NCBI GenBank assembly: GCA_018333535.1
Contig: JAGXTA010000095.1
Coordinates: forward strand, 1 to 45,219
Length of the DNA stretch: 45,219 bases
Reading direction: 5' to 3'
From: Deltaproteobacteria bacterium
GTDB taxonomy: Bacteria; Desulfobacterota; BSN033; UBA1163
In this document: in pieces, positions 26,935 through 36,064 of the stretch
Position numbering within the stretch: position 1 is the first letter of the stretch
How the letters are laid out: each line of letters opens with the position of its first letter
Made by a program: the position numbers and the translations under genes
Notes under the pieces: model-generated
Told to the model about the DNA's origin: nothing
The model's database searches: none
What the model saw: only the letters and a program-made list of their open reading frames with translations

Positions 26935-29900
26935 ATGGCACAGGGAAAGATTAAGGGTGACAAAAGTTCGGCATTGGTTGTGGGCGCTGGGATTGCCGGA
27001 ATGCAGTCGGCGTTGCTCCTTGCAGAGATGGGGAGGAAGGTTTTTCTCCTGGAACAGGGGCCGGCCATCGGAGGCTATTTTCCTCTTCTTGACAAGACCT
27101 TTCCAACGAATTCGTGCGGCGTCTGTTTTATGAGCCCCACGCCTCCGGCATTCTGTCCGATCTATGAGTGTCATCTTCACGACAATATCGAACTGTTGCC
27201 CTATTCGGAAGTGAAGAAGGTGGAAGGGGCCGCAGGGGATTTTAAGGTCTCCATCGTTCGGAAACCCAGATGCGTGGACCCGAAACGGTGCACCCTGTGC
27301 GAGGCGTGCATCAAAGTCTGTCCGGTGGAGGTGGAGAGGGAATTCGGAGGCGGCCTGGAGAGGAGAAAAGCGATCTATCTTCCCTATCCGCAGGCGATTC
27401 CTCACAGTCTTGTGATTGATCCCAAGACCTGTACCCGATGCGGAGAGTGCGTGAAGGTCTGCGCTCCGGGCGCCATCGATCTTGATATGAAGGAAGAGGA
27501 GGAAGCGATCGGGGTAGGGGCCATCCTGCTCGGATTTGGATTCGAACCTTTCTGGGCGCAGAAAAAAGGGGAATACGGGTTTGGCCGGCACGAGAATGTC
27601 TTGACCAGCATCCAGTTCGAAAGGCTCATCTCCACCTCAAGCCCCACGCAGGGATTTCCAATCCGTGTCTCCGATGGGAAGAAGATGGAGCGAATCGCTT
27701 TTATCCAGTGCGTGGGATCGAGAGACCCTTCCTGCGGTCAGGACCATTGTTCGACCATCTGCTGCATGTATGCCACCAAGCAGGCCATGATCGCCAAAGA
27801 AAGGGATCCTGGTTTGAATGTCACTTTTTTCTATATGGACATCCGGCCAATGGGGAAGGATTACGAGCGGTATTATGAGAGGGCGAAGGCAGAATACGGG
27901 ATTGAATATATTCGAAGCGCCATTTCAACCGTCAAGGAGCTGCAGCAGACCAAGAACCTTCTCATCACCTACGTGAAGGAGGATGGAGCCTTTGAAGAAA
28001 GAGAGTTTGACAGCGTTGTTCTTTCCGTTGGATTTACGCCTCCCCAGAACATCAAGGATTTAGCCTTTGGGATGGGCCTCCGGTTAAATCCGCAGGGGTT
28101 TTGCGAAACCGATGAGTTTCATCCTGCCAAGACCTCGGTCAATGGAATTTTTGTCGGTGGTGCATTCCGGGGTCCGAGAGACATTCCGGAGACCGTTGTC
28201 GAGGGGTCAAGCGCGGCCGCGGCTGTCGCTTCATTTCTCGGTCCGAATTCCCTCCTGATTTCAACGCAGGAATATCCTGCTGAGGGAGCGCTATCCAACG
28301 AGGTTCCGAAGATCGGCGTCTTCATCTGCCACTGCGGCGGCGAATTGAAGGAAAGCCTCTCCATCCCTGAATTGATCGAGGGAACCAAACAGTTGGGAGA
28401 GGTCTCGCATGTGGAAGAGATGGGTCTGGCCTGCCTTCCTGAAGATCTCAACCAGATTAAGATGAAAATAGGAGAACAGGGAATCAACCGGATCGTCATT
28501 GCAGGTTGCACCCATCGGGAGATTCGAAAGACGATGGAGGAGATGGCAAAGGGGATGGGTTTTAATCCCTATCTCATCGAATATGCCAATATCCGGGAAC
28601 AGTGCGCCTTTGTTCATCGGGATCTTCCTAAGTTGGCAACGGAGAAGGCAATGGCTCTCATTAGGATGTCCGTGGAAAGGGCGAGAAGGATTCAACCCAT
28701 CCGAAAAGGGAATCAAAAGGTTGAAAGGAAAGGATTGGTCGTGGGAGGGGGAGTGGCCGGTATGACCGCCGCTCTCCGCATGGCTGAACAGGGTTATGGG
28801 GTGTATCTGATCGAGAAGGAGAAGGAACTCGGAGGCAATCTGAAAAATTCCTTCTATACCTTGAAAGGGTCCGATCCCCAGTCTTTGTTGAAGGATCTCA
28901 TTCAAAAAGTGAAAGATCAACCCTCCATCCGTTCTTATTTAGAGACGGAGGTCATCGGTTTTGAAAAGAAGAATGGCCATTACCAGACGAAAATCAGGCG
29001 TCCGAATGGAGAGGAGATTCTGGATCACGGAGCCCTGGTTTTTGCCACCGGTGGAAGGGAAGTGACTCCGAAAGAATATCTCTTCGGGCAAGACCCCAGG
29101 GTCATCACGCAGAGGCAGCTGGAAAAGATGATACATCTTAAGGATGCGGGATTGAAAGAGATCCGTTCGGCGGTCATGATTCAGTGCGTGGGGTCAAGAG
29201 ATGAAGAACACCCTTATTGCAGTCGCATCTGCTGCGGTCATGCGGTGAAGAACGCTCTTAAATTAAAAGAACAGGATCCGTCTGTCCAGGTGTATGTCCT
29301 CTACCGGGATGTGAGAACTTATGGATTCTATGAAACCTATTACCACGAGGCCAGGGGTAAGGGAGTGATCTTCATCCGGTACGACCTGGAGAAGAAGCCG
29401 AAGATAGCCGTTGAAAATGGCCGGCTTCGTGTTTCTCTCTTCGATCCGGCAATGGGAAGTCAGGTCACGCTTCCTGCGGACCGTCTTATCCTCAGCGCCG
29501 GTGTCGAACCCAATGACCACCTGGATCTGGCGAAGATATTCGATGTCGATCTAAACCCGGACGGTTTCTTTATGGAGGCCAACCCAAAATCTGCCCCTCT
29601 CGATTCGGTGGACCGCGGGAAGTTCTTCTGCGGACTCTGCCATTCTCCCAACGGGATAGAAGATGCCATCTCCCAGGGAAATGCGGCGGCGGCCCGGGCA
29701 GGGGCAATCCTTGCTAAGGAGACGGTGGAAGAGAAGGCCTATCTGGCCTATGTGATCAAACGACTCTGTTGCGGGTGCGGACTCTGCGTAACCACCTGTC
29801 CGTATGGGGCGAGGGTGCTTAATGAAGAAGAGGTGAAGGCAGAGGTCGTGGATGCGCTCTGCCAGGGATGCGGGAACTGTGTCGTCGCCTGTAGGAATGC

Positions 29901-29967
29901 GGCTTCACAGCAGAGAAATTTTGAAAAAGGATTGAATCTGACTGTTCTCAATGAAGCGATTGATTAA
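26935..29967 (+). CDS. hdrA: HdrA-HdrA fusion flavoprotein, unit 2
   Basis: A 1010-residue protein equal to the two HdrA proteins of unit 1 joined end to end. Module 1 has the FAD motif VGAGIAGMQSA (about 16), NSCGVC (CxxC like HdrA module 1 of unit 1), and a ferredoxin insertion (CTLCEACIKVCP and CTRCGECVKVCA). Next come FICHCGG (about 460), a second FAD motif VGGGVAGMTAAL (about 601) without the ferredoxin insertion, IQCVGSRD...CSRICC, and two C-terminal ferredoxin clusters CCGCGLCVTTCP (about 945) and CQGCGNCVVAC (about 975). Two flavins and several clusters make it a candidate electron-bifurcating core. MvhD follows. Confidence 0.92.
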   Translation: MAQGKIKGDKSSALVVGAGIAGMQSALLLAEMGRKVFLLEQGPAIGGYFPLLDKTFPTNSCGVCFMSPTPPAFCPIYECHLHDNIELLPYSEVKKVEGAAGDFKVSIVRKPRCVDPKRCTLCEACIKVCPVEVEREFGGGLERRKAIYLPYPQAIPHSLVIDPKTCTRCGECVKVCAPGAIDLDMKEEEEAIGVGAILLGFGFEPFWAQKKGEYGFGRHENVLTSIQFERLISTSSPTQGFPIRVSDGKKMERIAFIQCVGSRDPSCGQDHCSTICCMYATKQAMIAKERDPGLNVTFFYMDIRPMGKDYERYYERAKAEYGIEYIRSAISTVKELQQTKNLLITYVKEDGAFEEREFDSVVLSVGFTPPQNIKDLAFGMGLRLNPQGFCETDEFHPAKTSVNGIFVGGAFRGPRDIPETVVEGSSAAAAVASFLGPNSLLISTQEYPAEGALSNEVPKIGVFICHCGGELKESLSIPELIEGTKQLGEVSHVEEMGLACLPEDLNQIKMKIGEQGINRIVIAGCTHREIRKTMEEMAKGMGFNPYLIEYANIREQCAFVHRDLPKLATEKAMALIRMSVERARRIQPIRKGNQKVERKGLVVGGGVAGMTAALRMAEQGYGVYLIEKEKELGGNLKNSFYTLKGSDPQSLLKDLIQKVKDQPSIRSYLETEVIGFEKKNGHYQTKIRRPNGEEILDHGALVFATGGREVTPKEYLFGQDPRVITQRQLEKMIHLKDAGLKEIRSAVMIQCVGSRDEEHPYCSRICCGHAVKNALKLKEQDPSVQVYVLYRDVRTYGFYETYYHEARGKGVIFIRYDLEKKPKIAVENGRLRVSLFDPAMGSQVTLPADRLILSAGVEPNDHLDLAKIFDVDLNPDGFFMEANPKSAPLDSVDRGKFFCGLCHSPNGIEDAISQGNAAAARAGAILAKETVEEKAYLAYVIKRLCCGCGLCVTTCPYGARVLNEEEVKAEVVDALCQGCGNCVVACRNAASQQRNFEKGLNLTVLNEAID

Positions 29968-29968
29968 C

Positions 29969-30015
29969 CCTTCACTCCCCTCTCCCATTAGGAGAGAGGG
30001 ATAGGGTGAGGGGAA
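29969..30015. repeat. Inverted-word spacer (CCCTCTCCC / GGGAGAGG)
   Basis: CACTCCCCTCTCCC is mirrored by GGAGAGAGGGATAGGGTGAGGGG, forming a stem between the HdrA fusion and MvhD genes. The family resembles common GC-rich dispersed elements. Confidence 0.6.
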
Positions 30016-30030
30016 ATGGAGGAGGTTAAC

Positions 30031-30453
30031 ATGGCAGACTTTGAACCGAGGATCGTTGCTTTTCTTTGTCACTGGTGCACCTATACCGGAGCGGATCTTG
30101 CAGGGACCACCCGGCAACAATACCCTCCCAATATCCGTGTCATCCATCTGATGTGTTCCGGAGCAGTCGATTCCATTTATGTGCTGAAAGCCCTGATCGA
30201 CGGTGCGGATGGCGTCTTGCTCGGAGGATGCCACCCCGGCGACTGCCATTACCAGACAGGCAATTATAAGGCGCGAAGAAGGGTGGCGATTCTGAAAGGC
30301 ATTCTTAACCAGATGGGGTTTACCGAAGATCGAATCTGGTTGAAATGGATCAGTGCCAGTGAGGGAAAACTTTTCGCTGATACGGTGACAAAGATGACCA
30401 ACGATTTGAAGAAGATGGGACCCAATCCCATGAAACAGTTGTGGAACGCATAA
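30031..30453 (+). CDS. mvhD: MvhD-like [2Fe-2S] electron-transfer subunit
   Basis: A 140-residue protein of the MvhD (methyl-viologen-reducing hydrogenase delta) family that connects hydrogenases, formate dehydrogenases or other donors with HdrA. CHWCTYTGADLAG (about 11-23), IRVIHLMCSGAV and GGCHPGDCHYQTGNY provide the Cys ligands for a [2Fe-2S] cluster. ATG at 30031 follows GGAGGAGG; a start at 30016 is rejected. It sits between the fused HdrA and a FrhB/FdhB-like protein, which suggests that this pair feeds electrons to HdrA. Confidence 0.93.
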   Translation: MADFEPRIVAFLCHWCTYTGADLAGTTRQQYPPNIRVIHLMCSGAVDSIYVLKALIDGADGVLLGGCHPGDCHYQTGNYKARRRVAILKGILNQMGFTEDRIWLKWISASEGKLFADTVTKMTNDLKKMGPNPMKQLWNA

Positions 30454-30460
30454 TCCTCGT

Positions 30461-30580
30461 TTACCCTCCCCCTTGACGGGGGAGGGCGAGGGTGGGGGTG
30501 AAAACGATTAACGCCCCCCACCTTCATCCTCCCCCGCAAAGGGGGGAGGAGATTTTGAGGGTGATTTTATAATAGGAAAG
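30461..30580. repeat. G/C-run inverted spacer
   Basis: CCCTCCCCCTTGACGGGGGAGGG (near 30464) and CCTCCCCCGCAAAGGGGGGAGG (near 30529), with GGTGGGGG/CCCCCCACC pairing between them. The 139-base gap holds only this and the next ribosome binding site GGAAAGGAGAA. Confidence 0.6.
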
Positions 30581-30594
30581 GAGAATGACCGAAC

Positions 30595-31743
30595 ATGGCA
30601 AAGCAGACAGTGTTGAAAGTTTCGGGAGGAAGGACAGAAGAGACCATCAAAGGTTTTCTTAAATCGCTTTTAGAAAAGGGAGTTGTAGAGGCCATCCTCA
30701 TTCCCAAGAGGCTTCCTTCCGGAGATGGATTTGCTCAGACCTTGATCCACGATCCTGAAAAGATGGATGGCGCTTGCATCCTTTCCCTGACCATGCCCGT
30801 TCAGTCCGCAAAGGTTGCCTCCAATCTCTCCATAAAGAATTTAAACAAGAAAGTCGCAGCCGTATTGAAAGCCTGCGAGATCAGGGCCATCGTGGAACTG
30901 GCTAAATTTCTTCAGGTCAAACTGGAAAACCTTATTGTCGTCGGCGTCGACTGTCCGGGAACGTTTGAAGTTACGGACTATGCAAAGATGGTTCAGGAGG
31001 GGAAAGAAAGCGGTAAACTGGAGGCAGAGATGTTGAAAGAAATGGAGAAGAGAGGGCCGATGGCTCCCCAGGGATATGCTTTCCGGCCTGCCTGCCAGAT
31101 GTGTGAATATCCTGTTCCAAAGGCCGATATTCATATCAAACTCTTCGGTTACAAAACAGAAGAAGAGGTCGGACTTGAGATTGGAGATAAATTGGAAAAA
31201 GAACTGGAGGAGAAAGGACTCCTCTCTGCTTCAGGAAATGAACCTTCTTCGAGAAAGGAAGTTGTGGACAGGGTGGTTGCAGAGAAAGTGAAGAAGAGGG
31301 ATGCAGCTTTTCAAGAATTTAGCGGGGGAGTCAAAGACCTCCAATCCTTTCTGGACCGGTTCTCAACCTGCATTCGATGCCACAACTGCATGGTGGCCTG
31401 TCCGATCTGTTATTGCAAGGAGTGTGTCTTCAGGACGGCCATCTTTGAGCATGAGGGAGACCAATTCTTAAGATGGGCGGATCGCAAAGGGGGGATCCGG
31501 ATGCCCACCGATACTCTCATCTTTCACCTCATCCGGATGACCCATATGGTCACCTCCTGTATCGGTTGCGGACTCTGCGACAGCGCCTGCCCGAGCCGGT
31601 TGCCGGTCGCCACTCTCTTCCGGAGCGTTGGAGATAAGATCCAGAAGATGTTCAACTATGTTCCCGGAAGAGATGTCAATGAGGTGCCCCCTGTGGCCAC
31701 CTTCAAAGAGGATGAACTGAAGATCGAATCAGGAGCGATCTAA
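30595..31743 (+). CDS. FrhB/FdhB-like subunit with C-terminal ferredoxin clusters
   Basis: A 382-residue protein. The N-terminal two thirds resemble the coenzyme F420 hydrogenase/dehydrogenase beta family (FrhB, FdhB): VAAVLKACEIRAIVELAKF, VVGVDCPGTFEVTDY. The C-terminal part has two [4Fe-4S] motifs, CIRCHNCMVACP (about 258, followed by CYCKEC) and CIGCGLCDSACP (about 321). F420 itself is uncommon in this group, so the flavin in this subunit may use another carrier or ferredoxin; that is inference. Its place next to MvhD and before a fumarate-reductase pair suggests that it is the second electron entry or exit of the Hdr complex. Confidence 0.8.
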   Translation: MAKQTVLKVSGGRTEETIKGFLKSLLEKGVVEAILIPKRLPSGDGFAQTLIHDPEKMDGACILSLTMPVQSAKVASNLSIKNLNKKVAAVLKACEIRAIVELAKFLQVKLENLIVVGVDCPGTFEVTDYAKMVQEGKESGKLEAEMLKEMEKRGPMAPQGYAFRPACQMCEYPVPKADIHIKLFGYKTEEEVGLEIGDKLEKELEEKGLLSASGNEPSSRKEVVDRVVAEKVKKRDAAFQEFSGGVKDLQSFLDRFSTCIRCHNCMVACPICYCKECVFRTAIFEHEGDQFLRWADRKGGIRMPTDTLIFHLIRMTHMVTSCIGCGLCDSACPSRLPVATLFRSVGDKIQKMFNYVPGRDVNEVPPVATFKEDELKIESGAI

Positions 31744-31744
31744 T

Positions 31745-31826
31745 TAATCCCTCACAAATTCCCCTCTCCCCGGTAGCACAGGCGTGACGCCTGTGGCCAC
31801 CAGGGTTAGGGTGAGGGGGACATGTC
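31745..31826. repeat. Inverted spacer with nested CAGGCGTGACGCCTG palindrome
   Basis: CCCCTCTCCCCGG is matched by CCAGGGTTAGGGTGAGGGG, enclosing the perfect CAGGCGTGACGCCTG hairpin (about 31779-31793). Confidence 0.6.
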
Positions 31827-31837
31827 AGGAGGATGTC

Positions 31838-32578
31838 ATGGAAGTCGAGGCCAATAAGAAGGAAGAACTGGTTCCCATCTTCATCATGGGAAAGAGGTAT
31901 GAGGTGCCTGCCTCTCTCACCATTCAGAAGGCGATGGAGTATGCCGGATATCAACTGATCCGGGGATGCGGATGCCGCGGAGGGATATGCGGAGCCTGCG
32001 GGACGGTTTACCGATTTCCAGGAAGCTATAAGATCGAGGTGGGGCTTGCCTGTCAGACCGTTGTCCAGCCCGACATGTATCTGACCCAGATTCCCTTCTT
32101 TCCGGCTACCAAGAGCATCTATGACATAGAGAAGGTCAAGCCTGCGATCGAGACCTTGGTCAAAAATTATCCCGAACTCCTCCGGTGTCTCCAGTGTAAT
32201 ACCTGCACGAAGTCTTGCCCGATGGATATTGAGGTGATGGATTATATCGCCGCTGGGATGAGAGGGGATATCACCCGATTGGCAGAGCTCTCTTTTGACT
32301 GCGTCATGTGCGGTCTCTGTACCTCCAGGTGCCCCGCGGAAATCTGTCAGTATAACATCGCCATTCTGGGCAGGCGGTTATACGGAAAGTACGTTGCGCC
32401 CAGAGCGGAACATCTGGCCTCGATGGTCAGAGAGGTTGAGAAAGGGAAATACGAACAGATGCTCCGTCAGTTGATGGACACCGATGAGGAAACATTAAAA
32501 AACCTTTACAGCGCCAGAGAGATCGAACCAGAGCAGGGGGATGAATATTGGACCCCAAAGGATAAAACTTATCTGTAA
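31838..32578 (+). CDS. SdhB/TfrB-like iron-sulfur protein
   Basis: A 246-residue protein. The N-terminal [2Fe-2S] domain has the ligands CGCRGGICGACG and LACQT (about residues 46-75). Two further motifs, CLQCNTCTKSCPMD (about 116) and CVMCGLCTSRCPAE (about 155), can bind [4Fe-4S] clusters. This corresponds to the N-terminal two thirds of methanogen TfrB, without its CCG part, which HdrB supplies separately here. No membrane segment is seen. ATG at 31838 follows CAGGAGGA; a start at 31784 runs through the repeat. It would pass electrons between the downstream flavoprotein and the Hdr module. Confidence 0.85.
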   Translation: MEVEANKKEELVPIFIMGKRYEVPASLTIQKAMEYAGYQLIRGCGCRGGICGACGTVYRFPGSYKIEVGLACQTVVQPDMYLTQIPFFPATKSIYDIEKVKPAIETLVKNYPELLRCLQCNTCTKSCPMDIEVMDYIAAGMRGDITRLAELSFDCVMCGLCTSRCPAEICQYNIAILGRRLYGKYVAPRAEHLASMVREVEKGKYEQMLRQLMDTDEETLKNLYSAREIEPEQGDEYWTPKDKTYL

Positions 32579-32582
32579 AGAT

Positions 32583-32697
32583 CATTGCAAATTGCAAAAT
32601 GTAAATTACAAATTGGAAAATGGGGACCGCTTAAAAGAAGATTGTGAGAAATTTTGCATTTTGCATTGCTAAATTTGCAATTTGCACTGTTATTTTG
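32583..32697. repeat. Spacer with CAAATTGCAAAATG inverted words
   Basis: GCAAATTGCAAAATGTAAATT is mirrored by ATTTTGCATTTTGCATT and ATTTGCAATTTGCA on the right side. No gene; the flavoprotein ribosome binding site TTGGAGG is at the end. Confidence 0.6.
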
Positions 32698-32705
32698 GAG
32701 GAATT

Positions 32706-34379
32706 ATGCCCTATACAAGTGAGTTGAACGAGTTGATCAAAAGGGTTGAGGCAACGCGCCCCGGCAGGGTGGAAGCCAAGAGAAGAGGGGAAGAGTTTCC
32801 TTTGCTTACCTTGAAAGAAAGGGAGGAACGGCTAAAAAAGTATCATCCCGATTTCAAAAAAGGTTCACGAACGGAGATTCGTGTGGGTGTCAATAAGGGT
32901 TATTCGATCTCCCCGGAAATTGTTCATCTTCTCGAAGCCAAAAGTCGTGTCAACCCTGATGTGATTGATCTGAATAAAATCGCTTATAAAACCGATATCC
33001 TTATTCTCGGCGGAGGAGGCGCGGGAACGGCAGCTGCGTTGACCGCGCAGGAAAATGGAGTTAAGGCCCTGATCGCTACCAAATTGAGGCACGGGGATGC
33101 CAATACGATGATGGCGGAGGGCGGCATCCAGGGAGCCACGAAGGGAACGAAAGACTCCCCCTATTACCACTACCTCGATGTTTTGGGGGGGGGGCATTTT
33201 AAAAATGTTCCGGAGCTTGCCTATACCCTTGTCACGGAGGCTCCAAAGGTCCTGGCGTGGTTGGAAAATTTGGGGTGTATGCTGACGAAATTACCGGAAG
33301 GGCAGCTGAAGTCACTTCATGGGGGCGGTACATGCCGGAAGCGGATGCATTACGCTGCCGATATTACCGGCGCCGAGATCATGAGAACCCTGAGAGATGA
33401 GGCAAGAAACCGGGCAGAAGACATTAAGGTTCTGGAATTTTCGCCGGCTGTGGAACTGATCTTGAATGAACACGGCCATTGTGCGGGGGCGGTGCTTTAT
33501 AACCTGGAAACGGAAGAATATTTCATCGTAAAGGCGAAAGCGGTGATTATGGCTACGGGAGGTTCGGGAAGACTTCATATTCAGGGATTCATGACCACCA
33601 ACCATTACGGTGCGACCGGGGATGGTTTGGTCATGGGTTATCGGGCAGGGGTGAAGTTATGTTTTCTCCATACCGTCCAGTACCATCCAACCGGTGCGGT
33701 CTTCCCTGAGCAAGCAGAGGGTCTCCTGATCACAGAGAAGTTCAGGGGGGCAGGAGCCAATGTGCTCAACATTGATGGCGAACAATTCGTCAACGAACGG
33801 GAACCGAGAGATGTGGAATCCGCCTCGTTCATTAGAGAGTGTGATGAGGTTGGAAAGGGAATCCTGACGCCTACGGGTAAGTTGGGCATCTGGCTTGATT
33901 CTCCGATGATCGACATCCTTATGGGGGAAGGGGCGGTGAAGCGGGAATTCCCGGGCAAATTTATTTTGTTTAAGCGATTCGGGATCGATATCTCAAAGGA
34001 TCCCATGCTGGTTTATCCCACGCTTCATTACCAGAACGGAGGCCTGGAATATAACAGCCTTTGCGAAACATCCGTCCCGGGATTTTTCGCTGCGGGCGAA
34101 GTTTCGGGTGGAGTCCATGGAGAAAATCGTTTAATGGGGAATTCGCTTCTTGACGTCACGGTCTTCGGCAGGATTGCGGGAGTAAGTGCATCGCTCTATA
34201 CGAAAGACAAAGCGAAAGAAGGAAAATTGAACCTGGACCATGTCCGAAGATATCATAAAGAACTGGAAGAAGCAGGAATCATCACAGATCGCGTGGCTCC
34301 CATGCTCCTTCCCGACTACTCCAATCCCAAAGTGAGAGAGCGTCAGTTAACCGCCCACTATGTAGGCACAATCCGGTAA
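32706..34379 (+). CDS. Fumarate-reductase/succinate-dehydrogenase-like flavoprotein, paralogue 2
   Basis: A 557-residue FAD protein like 9869-11539. It keeps the N-terminal extension, ILGGGGAGTAAAL (about 101), the HPTG motif (YHPTG here, FHPTG in copy 1) and HGENRLMGNSLLD near the C-terminus. The segment aligned with the covalent-flavin motif reads NTMMAEGG, again without the histidine. It stands last in the run, directly after the SdhB/TfrB-like protein, so this pair is the likely succinate/fumarate enzyme. No cytochrome b or membrane-anchor subunit follows. ATG at 32706 follows TTGGAGG. Confidence 0.88.
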   Translation: MPYTSELNELIKRVEATRPGRVEAKRRGEEFPLLTLKEREERLKKYHPDFKKGSRTEIRVGVNKGYSISPEIVHLLEAKSRVNPDVIDLNKIAYKTDILILGGGGAGTAAALTAQENGVKALIATKLRHGDANTMMAEGGIQGATKGTKDSPYYHYLDVLGGGHFKNVPELAYTLVTEAPKVLAWLENLGCMLTKLPEGQLKSLHGGGTCRKRMHYAADITGAEIMRTLRDEARNRAEDIKVLEFSPAVELILNEHGHCAGAVLYNLETEEYFIVKAKAVIMATGGSGRLHIQGFMTTNHYGATGDGLVMGYRAGVKLCFLHTVQYHPTGAVFPEQAEGLLITEKFRGAGANVLNIDGEQFVNEREPRDVESASFIRECDEVGKGILTPTGKLGIWLDSPMIDILMGEGAVKREFPGKFILFKRFGIDISKDPMLVYPTLHYQNGGLEYNSLCETSVPGFFAAGEVSGGVHGENRLMGNSLLDVTVFGRIAGVSASLYTKDKAKEGKLNLDHVRRYHKELEEAGIITDRVAPMLLPDYSNPKVRERQLTAHYVGTIR

Positions 34380-34459
34380 AACGTATAGCGCTTCTAATTA
34401 CCACTTCACCATCATAAAAAAATTCCCCTTCCTCTTGGAGACTTTGTCGCACTGTCATT

Positions 34460-34480
34460 GCCTGCCTGCGGTAGGCAGGC
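34460..34480. repeat. CCTGCC/GGCAGG hairpin, third copy
   Basis: GCCTGCCT at 34460-34467 pairs with AGGCAGGC at 34473-34480, a perfect 8-bp stem with a five-base loop. Third member of the family seen at 318 and 8009. Confidence 0.7.
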
Positions 34481-34517
34481 GAGGGGGTGAAGCAACCGAA
34501 GCAATCTCATAAGAGGC

Positions 34518-34690
34518 TTACCGGTGAGCGAGCCAGAGGCCGAGGACAACACAGGCAAGTCCCAGAAATAACATCATTGAAATTCTCTCCGCAAGAAACA
34601 AAGCTCCCAGCCCGGCTGCGGTAATAGGACTGAGCGACAGGAAAACGGTGACCCTCGTTGGGGTCGTGTTGTTCAAGGCCCACAGCCAGA
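34518..34690 (-). pseudogene. 3' fragment of an EamA (DMT-type) transporter gene
   Basis: On the minus strand about 57 residues remain, reading TRVTVFLSLSPITAAGLGALFLAERISMMLFLGLACVVLGLWLAHR in part: the last two membrane helices of an EamA drug/metabolite transporter. The gene is cut where the IS element begins (34691). The rest of the gene is not found on the far side of the element, so the insertion was accompanied or followed by a deletion. Confidence 0.75.
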
Positions 34691-34732
34691 GTAACAGTTT
34701 AGTCCTTATCTTATCCGTTGGCCGTCGAGAGA

Positions 34733-35783
34733 TCAACTTGAATTATTATACAAGGCAGCTTGAGCCGTTGGGGTATCAGCAGTGAGTAGGGTTTGGAAAA
34801 ACTTTCTTGGATGGACACCTTGCCTTCTGGCGGTTTGGACCAGAGAGGGAAGGATGCTGTGGGTTTTGAGTCCGCTTTGGGATCTTGATCCGAAGCATAT
34901 CTTTCGGAAGATCACCAGATGTCTGAGAGACTGTTCTGCGTGATTGTTGGTGGGCGGTACACCGGGGCGCCGGAGGGACCACCTCGGAGGTCTTGATCTT
35001 GTCGCGCAAATCCTCATAGATCGGTTCTCCCCGCGTTGCCGCTCTGCGGTCGAACCCCAGGGCGGAAGCAGGAACAAACTCAAGGCCGAATAGCTCCCGG
35101 AACAACTCGGTTGTTTTCCGATAGGAAATCCCAATCCGATAGCGTAAGTAGATCGCCACGGACTTTGCGACCGGCCCGATAGGGGCGTTCAACAACTCAC
35201 CCTTGCCTGCCTGAACCACCGGGCGATTGCAGTGCGCACAGAATGCCTGCCCATGCCGATAGCATGTGACCAGGGTCCGGGGCTGGATCACGATATCTTC
35301 CTGAACGTGCTCCGTCGTTTCTTGGATCGGCCTCAAGTCCTCGGATTGACAATGGGGACAGATCCTTGGAGCAGGCACATCAACGGTCCTATCAATATGG
35401 TCTGGCTTGGGCCGTACCCATCCCGGATGTCCTATCGGCGCTCCACGTTTTTTCTTCTTCCCCTCATGGGACGACGAGGGACTCTCAGCATTGTTTTCAC
35501 CTGTTTCCACTTCTTTCTTCTTATTCGGCTTAAATTGCCGTCGATGCAATGCCTGAAGTTTTGCCCTGAGCTGCGCATTGTCCCGCTCCAGAACCCATAT
35601 CCGCTCATCCCTGGCTTTTAAGTCGCCATCAAAGAGATCGATGATTCGTAGATGCTCCTGATACACCTCATGGGCCCGCCGGTACTCTTCCAATACCCAC
35701 TGGGTGGACAATCCATCCAGATACGGGCAACTGTGCCTGTATAAACATTCAAAATCATGCGGCGGATAGGGGTAACGCGGCAC
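34733..35783 (-). pseudogene. IS66-family transposase, core deleted and frameshifted
   Basis: The N-terminal half is normal: helical region LERDNAQLRAKLQALHRRQF, a zinc-finger part CPHCQSEDLRP..., YRHGQAFCAHCNR, and LYRELFGLEF-like text. The frame then continues with DLRDKIKTSEVV and passes (near 34970) into the other frame with PPTNNHAEQSLRHLV, FGSRSQSG and LVQTARRQG, which is the C-terminal part of the family with the last catalytic Glu (NNHAE). The intervening segment, with both catalytic Asp residues (roughly 150-200 residues in relatives), is missing. Not active. Confidence 0.85.
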
Positions 35784-35785
35784 GC

Positions 35786-36064
35786 CTACTTGTTCTCCAG
35801 GTTCAGGATCTCCCAGTTGACTTTGGAAAGCGCCTGGATAAGCACCCAGAGCCTCTGGTAGCGCCTGCCCATCTCCAAAGCCTTCGGAACAATGTCCTTT
35901 CGTACATAGAGCGTTACGGTTTTTCTTTCTACCTTGGTCGTCAGGCTATGGCCGCTCATGGAGGGCGACTTTGAGATCGTTCCGATCAGGAAACGATCGA
36001 GCATTGCCGCAATGTCCTCCCTCAGCCGGGCCTGGCGCTTCTTCAGGATATCTGCTCGGCTCAT
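35786..36064 (-). CDS. Accessory protein of the IS66-type element (DUF6788-like)
   Basis: A 92-residue protein starting MSRADILKKRQARL, followed by a basic strand-rich part (TVTLYVRKDIVPKALEMGRRYQRLWVLIQALS) and ending in LNLENK. Such a protein precedes IS66-type transposases of this subgroup; the DUF6788 name is my recollection. It stops two bases before the transposase start and appears intact, although the transposase is not. Function unknown. Confidence 0.6.
   Translation of the reverse strand: MSRADILKKRQARLREDIAAMLDRFLIGTISKSPSMSGHSLTTKVERKTVTLYVRKDIVPKALEMGRRYQRLWVLIQALSKVNWEILNLENK

Noticed and set aside
31745-31837. Intrinsic terminator before the SdhB/TfrB-like gene
   Set aside because: The hairpin has no T-run and the next gene has a strong ribosome binding site, so read-through is more likely.
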